Assembly (NCBI GenBank): GCA_964344495.1
Contig: CAYFNI010000008.1
Span: forward strand, 1-35,896
Source of the DNA: UBA6136 sp964344495
GTDB lineage: Bacteria; Pseudomonadota; Gammaproteobacteria; Methylococcales; Methylococcaceae
Reading direction: 5' to 3'
DNA: 35,896 bases
The translations under genes and the position numbers were made by a program. Positions 26,262 through 31,718 of the stretch are shown one piece after another. The notes beneath the pieces were generated by a model. That model was given only the letters and a program-made list of their open reading frames with translations. It did no database searches and was not told the origin of the DNA. Position 1 is the first letter of the stretch; each line of letters begins with the position of its first letter.

Positions 26262-26335
26262 GTGCGTGCTGTTCAACCCCGTCATTGTTCGCCCCAGCGC
26301 GAGCTGCTCAGCCCACTCAACACCAGCCCGTTCGG

Positions 26336-26728
26336 ATGACAAGTTCACTCAAACCTTACTTGATCAGGGCCATCTACGAGTGGGTGGTCGATAACAGCCT
26401 GACGCCGTATCTCCTGGTCAATGCTGAACTGGAGGGTACCTTCGTCCCCAGAGCCTATGTTCAGGATGGACGGATCGTTCTCAATTTGCGTCCCGAAGCG
26501 GTACAGGCCCTGGTCCTGGGCAATGATGAGATCGTTTTTAACGCCCGGTTTGGCGGTGCGCCGATGCAGGTGCAAGTCCCCATCCGATCCGTTCTGGCAA
26601 TCTATGCACAGGAAAATGGACGGGGCATGATCTTTGATGAAGACGAGGAGGGGGATGACGCGTCCCCACCGCCCGAACCCCAACCGCCAACTCCAACCAA
26701 GCGACCGGCGCTCAAGGTCGTCAAGTAG
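26336..26728 (+). CDS. sspB: ClpXP protease specificity-enhancing factor SspB
   Basis: 130 residues from ATG 26336; the frame is open to 26246, but that part runs through the inverted repeat and is not family-like. The domain starts SLKPYLIRAIYEWVVDNSLT and has the peptide-binding stretch VPRAYVQDGRIVLNLRPEAV. A flexible acidic linker (DEDEEGDD) and Pro-rich region lead to the C-terminal ClpX-docking motif RPALKVVK. It tethers ssrA-tagged proteins to ClpXP. Normally sspA stands directly before it; here petC and a hairpin do. Confidence 0.97.
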   Translation: MTSSLKPYLIRAIYEWVVDNSLTPYLLVNAELEGTFVPRAYVQDGRIVLNLRPEAVQALVLGNDEIVFNARFGGAPMQVQVPIRSVLAIYAQENGRGMIFDEDEEGDDASPPPEPQPPTPTKRPALKVVK

Positions 26729-26734
26729 GCCACA

Positions 26735-26748
26735 GCAGGGCGTCCTGC
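26735..26748. terminator. Short hairpin between convergent sspB and yqaA
   Basis: GCAGG (26735-26739) and CCTGC (26744-26748) pair around a four-base loop in the 52-base gap between the two converging genes. No T run follows on either strand. A weak stop signal at most. Confidence 0.25.
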
Positions 26749-26780
26749 GTTCTGCCCGCGCAACCGAGAATGCCGGCCTT

Positions 26781-27224
26781 TCAAGCGATCAGGGCCCAGG
26801 TAATGGCCGCATAGCGGGCGACTTTTCCCAGTGCGATCATCACCAGACAATGGCTGAATCGCATCTGCAACCACCCAGCGGCAAAGCAGAAGCCGTCACC
26901 GATAATCGGTAGCCACGAGAACAGCAGCAGCGGCAGTCCCCACTTTTTCAGTCTGAGAATTGCGACCTGATGTCTGGATTCGGTGCGTCCCGTGCCAGCG
27001 AGTCGGGCGTGTCCCCAGTAACCAAGACACCAAGTCGTCATCGCGCCCAGAGTATTCCCGACCGATGCAATTGCTATGAGGTTGCCGGGGTCATGTCTGG
27101 ATTGGCTGACCAGATACGCCAGAACGGCTTCCGAATAGCCGGGCAGAATCGTTGACGATATGAAGGCGCTCGTAAAGAGTCCCCACAAAGCCGTTGAACC
27201 GTCGATTAATGTTGTGGCGTCCAT
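26781..27224 (-). CDS. yqaA: YqaA-type (DedA/SNARE-associated superfamily) membrane protein
   Basis: 147 residues from ATG 27224. The frame stays open into the tRNA gene upstream, so the earlier start at 27371 is rejected. Family marks are LFTSAFISSTILPGYSEAVL near the N-terminus (the re-entrant region of DedA-like proteins), SVGNTLGAMTTWCLGYWG, and FSWLPIIGDGFCFAAGWLQM. Four or so membrane helices. YqaA proteins sit in the inner membrane; the exact substrate is unsettled, while related DedA proteins are tied to lipid-carrier or phospholipid flipping. It converges on sspB. Confidence 0.88.
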   Translation of the reverse strand: MDATTLIDGSTALWGLFTSAFISSTILPGYSEAVLAYLVSQSRHDPGNLIAIASVGNTLGAMTTWCLGYWGHARLAGTGRTESRHQVAILRLKKWGLPLLLFSWLPIIGDGFCFAAGWLQMRFSHCLVMIALGKVARYAAITWALIA

Positions 27225-27299
27225 GGTCGCGAAAAGAATGAAGGCGAATTCGACCGACTGACAGCTCTCCAGGAAATCCCAACCGGGGCCTGTCGTGAG

Positions 27300-27329
27300 T
27301 TGACAGCAGGAGGAGCCAGACGGTATTCT
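27300..27329 (+). promoter_or_regulatory. Promoter of the tRNA-Met gene
   Basis: A perfect -35 box TTGACA (27300-27305), an 18-base spacer, and TATTCT (27324-27329). It places transcription start a few bases before the mature tRNA end at 27339, which fits a stand-alone tRNA gene. No GC-rich discriminator can be judged with certainty. Confidence 0.65.
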
Positions 27330-27338
27330 CTCATGGAT

Positions 27339-27415
27339 GGCAACGTAGCTCAGTTGGTTAGAGCACCGCATTCATAATGCGGGTGTCGCAGGTTCAAGTC
27401 CCGCCGTTGCTACCA
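27339..27415 (+). tRNA. tRNA-Met (CAT), elongator type
   Basis: 77 bases with encoded CCA. The anticodon arm CCGCA-TTCATAA-TGCGG gives anticodon CAT. D arm GCTC...GAGC and T arm GCAGG-TTCAAGT-CCCGC are complete, with the A/C mismatch in the T stem that I also recall in E. coli elongator tRNA-Met. The acceptor stem is GGCAACG/CGTTGCT, so the first pair is G1-U72. The initiator form is excluded because it lacks three G-C pairs above the anticodon on both sides and a C1/A72 mismatch. A tRNA-Ile2 reading (lysidine-modified CAT) is less likely given the GGC-ACG acceptor similarity to elongator Met. Confidence 0.93.
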
Positions 27416-27431
27416 TATATTTCAAAGACTT

Positions 27432-27460
27432 AGGCCCACTTCAGTGGGCCTTTGTTTTCT
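27432..27460 (+). terminator. Rho-independent terminator of tRNA-Met
   Basis: AGGCCCACT (27432-27440) and AGTGGGCCT (27443-27451) are perfect complements, in practice an eight-pair stem with a TTCA loop, followed by TTTGTTTTCT. It lies 16 bases after the tRNA 3' end. Confidence 0.9.
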
Positions 27461-27511
27461 CTGGTGCACCCCTTGGTGCCCCGTCACATAATCTGCCCTG
27501 CTACCTCGCTA

Positions 27512-27525
27512 CGCATTCATTATGC
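27512..27525 (+). repeat. Partial copy of the tRNA-Met anticodon arm
   Basis: CGCATTCATTATGC repeats 13 of 14 bases of the anticodon arm at 27367-27380 of the tRNA gene just upstream. It sits between the tRNA terminator and the IS remnant, in a stretch with several GCTACC/GGTAGC-type inverted words. It may be a decayed attachment site or chance; short. Confidence 0.3.
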
Positions 27526-27565
27526 CTGGCTACCAAGCGAACGCTCCGGTAGCGATGATAAAGAT

Positions 27566-27803
27566 TGACGTGGTCAAGATTTAACGGACACTCGGTTAAG
27601 CCGCCTTTGCCAGTTGGCCCCGTCTTTCAAAGTCATCCGGGATAAAATAGCCCAAATACGAATGCAGTCGAGGGCTGTTGTGCGGCATCGCGATGTACTC
27701 CACGACATCGGCACGAGCTTCCGAACGCGTCTGAGAGTTTCTCCAGTCGACCCTCTCAGACTGCAGTTTCCCAAAGAAGGTCTCAACAACGAGAGCTGCC
27801 GTG
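27566..27803 (-). mobile_element. IS3-family insertion sequence remnant (3' end only)
   Basis: The element end reads TGACGTGGTCAAGATTTAAC from 27566 on the plus strand, the TG...-type terminal sequence seen in IS3-family ends, and the transposase fragment 27596-27790 runs up to it. The other end of the element is missing: similarity stops near 27800, just before the PliI-like gene at 27830. So most of the IS was lost in a deletion. No target duplication can be checked because the second end is gone. Confidence 0.7.
27596..27790 (-). pseudogene. C-terminal fragment of IS3-family transposase (OrfB)
   Basis: 64 codons and a TAA stop remain in one frame: VVETFFGKLQ at the start, then TRSEARADVVEYIAM, PRLHSYLGYFIPDDFE and a C-terminal AKAA. 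This is the end of the DDE/rve integrase core: the E of VVETFF is the last residue of the DDE triad, followed by the usual R-HS-LGY-P-FE pattern. The codons before (27791 and up) hit a stop and do not continue the family, so it is a broken gene with no activity. Confidence 0.85.
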
Positions 27804-27829
27804 AACTATCGGTTCTAGACGGGGGATGG

Positions 27830-28462
27830 ATGCGGAAAATTCTCGCCAAACAAGTCAACAAGAAACTCCCATTACTGATTGGAGCCCTTGTTTTTGCCAA
27901 TTCAGCTTGGGCGGGCGACAAGGCTCAGACCGGAGCCTCCCCTGCCCAGACGAACGCACCCGCAGGATTTCATGAGACCTTATCTTTGCAAGGGCTCACG
28001 TTTACGCTTTCAAGTCCGAATGACCAGTCGATCAATCGCCTGACGATCAAGACCCGAGGGTTGAAGCAGAGAGCAAAACCGATTTATCGGGAGATAGATG
28101 GCACCATCACGGGCGCTGAAGTCGCCGATCTCAACGTCGATGGTTTTCCGGAAGTTTATGTCTATGTCACGTCCGCCGGGAGCGGGTCCTATGGTTCGGT
28201 CGTCGCCTACTCATCCAACAAGAATAAATCCCTGAGCGAGATGTATGTCACCCCGATTGAACACGTGAAGAACGCGGGGCAAGGCTATATGGGGCACGAT
28301 GAGTTCAGAGTGGTAGAGTCCAGTCTTGTTCGCCGTTTTCCGGTGTATCGTAAGGGCGATATCAATGCCAAACCCACCGGAGGGATGCGGCAAATTCAAT
28401 ACAAACTGAAGGCAGGTGAAGCAGGGTGGATCCTTGTCCCTGATCGGGTGGAGGAATATTGA
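27830..28462 (+). CDS. Predicted periplasmic PliI-type inhibitor of I-type lysozyme
   Basis: 210 residues from ATG 27830; the open frame to 27614 lies over the IS remnant and is rejected. Signal peptide KKLPLLIGALVFANSAWAGD, cleavage likely after AWA. The mature domain shows FHETLSLQGLTFTLSSPN, VADLNVDGFPEVYVYVTSAG, the SGSY motif at 118-121, and GQGYMGHDEFRVVE with LVRRFPVYRKGDINAKPTGG. This is the pattern I know from PliI proteins, which block invertebrate-type lysozymes in the periplasm using a Ser-Gly-x-Tyr loop. A family hit by memory, not by search. Base composition is visibly lower in GC than the core genes to the left, a sign of transfer. The next gene follows after 37 bases. Confidence 0.72.
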   Translation: MRKILAKQVNKKLPLLIGALVFANSAWAGDKAQTGASPAQTNAPAGFHETLSLQGLTFTLSSPNDQSINRLTIKTRGLKQRAKPIYREIDGTITGAEVADLNVDGFPEVYVYVTSAGSGSYGSVVAYSSNKNKSLSEMYVTPIEHVKNAGQGYMGHDEFRVVESSLVRRFPVYRKGDINAKPTGGMRQIQYKLKAGEAGWILVPDRVEEY

Positions 28463-28499
28463 ACGTTTACAGAATGCTGCGCATTCCATCGAGTCAAGC

Positions 28500-29519
28500 A
28501 TGAAGACAAATCCTTTGCGCTCGCGGTTCTGCTGGTTGATTCTTCTCCAGCTGATCGGATTCCCTGTTTTTGGCGAATCTCCAGCAGCGTCATCGCCTGT
28601 TGCTGCACAGCAAAATCAGGATTTGACACAATCGAAAGCGACAGCTCCAAGAAAGTCATTCACTTTTACCGAAGCGATGGGGAAATCGATCTGGGGAGAT
28701 GTTTATGCCCATCCCGAAGATTGGCAGGAACTTTCTTACGGGGATTTTTTGACGAAGGGTTGGGATCAGCCTTGGGTCAGTCCACCTGATGGTGCGGGAG
28801 GAGCGCCAAGACAGGGGTGGTTACTGGCATTTGAGGGTGTTTTCTACCGTTTGGGCATTGCGATCTTCAACTGGCAACACAATCATGTGGGGCAGGGGAC
28901 TGATGGCTACGGGGCCTCAATGGTTAATTTCACCCCCATCAATCAGCGTTTGAACATCGAAACGACGATTCCGATGGCATCGAATGATCTTTATGGAAAC
29001 CGTCAAACCAATTTCGGTGATTTCCAAATCCAGCCCAAGGTGATGCTTTCTGAAAGCAAGGAGTTGACCCAGACTTTCAATGTCAATTTCAGAGTGCCTA
29101 CAGGAAACCCGATCAATGGGGCAGGGTTCGCCGCGGTTACTCCCCAATATGAGTTCTGGGGGAACTGGTGGAAGGGATTGGTCGTCAGGGGCGGGACTGG
29201 ATTTTTGATTCCCTACGCTGGGGATATCCAGCAGTCTGGAGCAAGAACAGCTTATCTGGCGAACCTTGCCGTGGGCTATTACTTCACGGATCACAATTAC
29301 GCGCCATTTCTGGGTGACCTGGTGGGCTACGTAGCGACCAATGTGACTCAGGCGATCGATAACCGTGGACCCAGTAGTCTAAACATCACCACCGTTGGCC
29401 CGGGTTTCAGAACCCATATTGCCGATAACTGGTATCTACTTGGAGCGGTCGATATCCCTGTGACCTACCCGCAGCCTTATGACTATCAGGTGCTGGGCGG
29501 GATCATGAAAGTGTACTGA
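28500..29519 (+). CDS. Predicted outer-membrane beta-barrel transporter-like protein
   Basis: 339 residues from ATG 28500; the earlier frame start at 28416 lies inside the PliI-like gene. Signal peptide FCWLILLQLIGFPVFGES, then a Gln/Ala/Ser-rich linker (about 28-55). The rest alternates polar and aromatic residues in beta-hairpin style: FQIQPKVMLSESKELTQTFN, VNFRVPTGNPINGAGFAAVT, EFWGNWWKGLVVRGGTG, with a final strand ending in MKVY. Such proteins are often annotated only as transporter of the phenol-degradation MetA-like class. Function unknown. It follows the PliI-like gene by 37 bases and shares its lower GC content, so the two probably moved together. Confidence 0.65.
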   Translation: MKTNPLRSRFCWLILLQLIGFPVFGESPAASSPVAAQQNQDLTQSKATAPRKSFTFTEAMGKSIWGDVYAHPEDWQELSYGDFLTKGWDQPWVSPPDGAGGAPRQGWLLAFEGVFYRLGIAIFNWQHNHVGQGTDGYGASMVNFTPINQRLNIETTIPMASNDLYGNRQTNFGDFQIQPKVMLSESKELTQTFNVNFRVPTGNPINGAGFAAVTPQYEFWGNWWKGLVVRGGTGFLIPYAGDIQQSGARTAYLANLAVGYYFTDHNYAPFLGDLVGYVATNVTQAIDNRGPSSLNITTVGPGFRTHIADNWYLLGAVDIPVTYPQPYDYQVLGGIMKVY

Positions 29520-29623
29520 TCCAAAATGAGTCCAAGCTTTAACTTTTTTGCTAAAACTCGGAATCTGGACTGAGCGTCCAATGATACTTTTATCGCTCTT
29601 GGCTTAGACGAATTCTTCCGCCG

Positions 29624-29645
29624 AATGTCATGAGACATTTTCTTA
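29624..29645 (+). terminator. Weak Rho-independent terminator after the barrel gene
   Basis: AATGTC (29624-29629) and GACATT (29634-29639) form a six-pair, AT-rich stem with an ATGA loop, followed by TTTCTT. It stands between the barrel gene and the converging HupE-like gene. The stem is weak; the rest of the 148-base gap shows nothing else. Confidence 0.45.
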
Positions 29646-29667
29646 TCCAGGTCTTACCTTTAAGCGT

Positions 29668-30678
29668 TCAAGCCCGAAGCATGATCCAGAGACGTTCGAA
29701 CAACCAGAACGCCGCCAGCGAGCCGATGAAGTAGGCGGGGACATGGCGGAGCAGCGGCTGCGTGTGGAGATGGCGGGCGCGGAGCAGCCAGCGAAGCGCC
29801 AGCACCGCCGCGACAAACAGCAGCTGGCCGGCTTCTATGCCGATGTTGAAGGACACCAGCGCCAGGGGAATCTCGCCGTCCGGCACGCCGGCGGCCGACA
29901 GGGCCCCGGCAAAGCCGAGGCCGTGCAGGAATCCGAATATCAGCGCCAGACGCCAGGGCCCGCCCTTGAGCAGCCGGCTGGGGCCTGCGTCCCGGTCGCG
30001 CTCGACTTCCAGCGCGACGATCAGGATGCTGAGGGCAATCAGGGCTTCGACCGGTGCCGACGGCACCCGTATCCAGCCCAGCACCACCAGCGACAGCGTC
30101 ACGCTATGGCCGACGGTGAAGGCGCTGATGGTCCACAGGAGCGGCGCGAGGCCCTGTACCAGGAGCAATAAGCCAAGAACGAACAGCAGGTGATCGAAGC
30201 CGGTCAGGATATGTTCCAGCCCCAGGCTGAAATAGCTGCCGACGACCTGCAGCAGCGGGGTTTTCTCCGGGATGTCGAGATACGGCTGGCGGCTTCGCAC
30301 GACGGCTTGCACGAGTCGGCCATCGGCCAGTTGCACGCGGATGAGGGCATCCGTTTTCCGTTCACTGAGTCCGTCCAGAATCAGCCGTTCGCCGACCAGA
30401 CTGGCCGGGCCGCAATTCACTTGCCAGCGTTGTGTCAGTTGCTGGCCGTTGTCACTGGGCTGGCGTGGGCTGCTCATTGCGCACCGCGCCGGCAGGAGCG
30501 GTGTCAGGGGGGCGTTGACCGGCTGGGACAGGGGCGTCCGCCACAGCACCTCGAAATGGCCCGGGTCGGTCTCGCGCAGTTCCAGCAGGGCCGGGTCGAG
30601 CGGGTGTGCCAGGGCGGGGGTGAGCGGGCCCAGCCATAACGCCAGCAGGCACAGCCACCGGGTCAGTGCGGCCTTCAT
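29668..30678 (-). CDS. HupE/UreJ-like membrane protein with N-terminal periplasmic domain
   Basis: 336 residues. Signal peptide ending PALAHPLDP, a ~115-residue extracytoplasmic domain (LLELRETDPGHFEVLWRTPL), then six predicted membrane helices from about residue 147. The HupE/UreJ marks are GLEHILTGFDHLLFVLGL (His156, Asp162, His163), FTVGHSVTLSL (His191) and FGFLHGLGFAGAL (His252), the pattern of nickel/cobalt-type permeases. Short HupE proteins lack the N-terminal domain, so this is the long type (PF13795-like, from memory). Metal specificity cannot be judged. The ATG overlaps the isomerase stop by 4 bases. No hydrogenase or urease gene is in the window. Confidence 0.85.
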   Translation of the reverse strand: MKAALTRWLCLLALWLGPLTPALAHPLDPALLELRETDPGHFEVLWRTPLSQPVNAPLTPLLPARCAMSSPRQPSDNGQQLTQRWQVNCGPASLVGERLILDGLSERKTDALIRVQLADGRLVQAVVRSRQPYLDIPEKTPLLQVVGSYFSLGLEHILTGFDHLLFVLGLLLLVQGLAPLLWTISAFTVGHSVTLSLVVLGWIRVPSAPVEALIALSILIVALEVERDRDAGPSRLLKGGPWRLALIFGFLHGLGFAGALSAAGVPDGEIPLALVSFNIGIEAGQLLFVAAVLALRWLLRARHLHTQPLLRHVPAYFIGSLAAFWLFERLWIMLRA

Positions 30679-31718
30679 TGGGCCCCCGCGGCCGGTTGAG
30701 CCGCGGCCGGGCGGTCGGGACTGCCTTCAACGGTGATGTCATAGCGTGTCCGCAACCGGGCCAGACTGTCGTTCAGATTGTAGGCGGCCTGCTGTTCACT
30801 GACGGCCTGGACGGCGGAGTCCCAGATCGAGGCCAGAGGCGGCAAGTCGCCGGCGGTTTTCTGGTCGACCCAGATGAGGTGCAGGCCAAACGGGGAGCCG
30901 ATAGGGCCGCACCAGCTTTGGGGCGGGCATTCGAAAACCGCCGTGGCGAAGTCTTCACCGAAATACCGCTCGAGTTGGGCTTTGGACTGGGCATCCAACC
31001 GCTGCCCGAGCAGGAAGGCATCGGAATGCAGGGCCGCGGCGTCCGGTTGCGTCGCCTGCAATCGGAAGCGCCGGATGAGTTCCCGGGCATGCGCATTCAG
31101 CCGTGGATCCGGCCGCTGCTGGCTGAGGAACACATGGGAAAAACTGACCGTGGGGGGCAGGGCGAAGCGGTCGCGGTGCTGGTCGATGTAGTCGCGCACG
31201 TCCTGCGCCTGCACGTAAATGCCATGGGGCTGTTGCCGCAGCAGCAGTCGCAGCTTTTCCTGCAGCAAGCGACGGATGACGAGATCATCGTCCAGACCGA
31301 GTGCCATGGCGGCCTGATACAGGTCGTCCTCGGTCTGGCCGGGGGCGGTATTCAAGGCCCGCATTTTCTGGATCAGCCGGTGGCGAATCCGGGGGTCCTC
31401 GGCATCCAGTGCCAGTCTGCGCGCCTCCCGGTACAAAATTTCGTCATCCACGGCCTGCTGTAGCAGCGCGTCCCACTGCGGGCCGGTCGGCAGGGCTCCC
31501 ATGGTTCTGGCAGCGTCCCGGCGCAATTCGTCCTGACGTTCACGGGTCAGGATGACACGGCCGCGCAGCGGTTCTTGCGGGGCAGGCGCATCGAGGCGGG
31601 GCCAGAGGTCGATGGCGACAAACAGCAGGCCGCCGATCAGCACAAAATGCAGGGACGGCTGCCGCCACCAGCGAACCACGCCGCGCTGTCCGGCCGGCTG
31701 GCGCGCAGCGTGTCGCAC
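30675..31718 (-). CDS. Membrane-anchored parvulin-type peptidyl-prolyl isomerase
   Basis: 347 residues with a GTG start that abuts the TGA of the DUF3604 gene. One membrane anchor (SLHFVLIGGLLFVAIDLWP, about 22-40), then a SurA/PpiD-like helical chaperone region (DDEILYREARRLALDAED, RRLLQEKLRLLLRQQPHGI). The PpiC domain follows: VSFSHVFLSQQRPDPR and WCGPIGSPFGLHLIWVDQKT, where the GLHLIWV stretch is the last strand of parvulins. The C-terminus is Ala/Pro-rich. It should help fold or export periplasmic proteins, perhaps its Cys-rich neighbour. Key parvulin residues appear weakly conserved, so chaperone activity without isomerase activity is possible. Confidence 0.82.
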   Translation of the reverse strand: MRHAARQPAGQRGVVRWWRQPSLHFVLIGGLLFVAIDLWPRLDAPAPQEPLRGRVILTRERQDELRRDAARTMGALPTGPQWDALLQQAVDDEILYREARRLALDAEDPRIRHRLIQKMRALNTAPGQTEDDLYQAAMALGLDDDLVIRRLLQEKLRLLLRQQPHGIYVQAQDVRDYIDQHRDRFALPPTVSFSHVFLSQQRPDPRLNAHARELIRRFRLQATQPDAAALHSDAFLLGQRLDAQSKAQLERYFGEDFATAVFECPPQSWCGPIGSPFGLHLIWVDQKTAGDLPPLASIWDSAVQAVSEQQAAYNLNDSLARLRTRYDITVEGSPDRPAAAQPAAGAQ

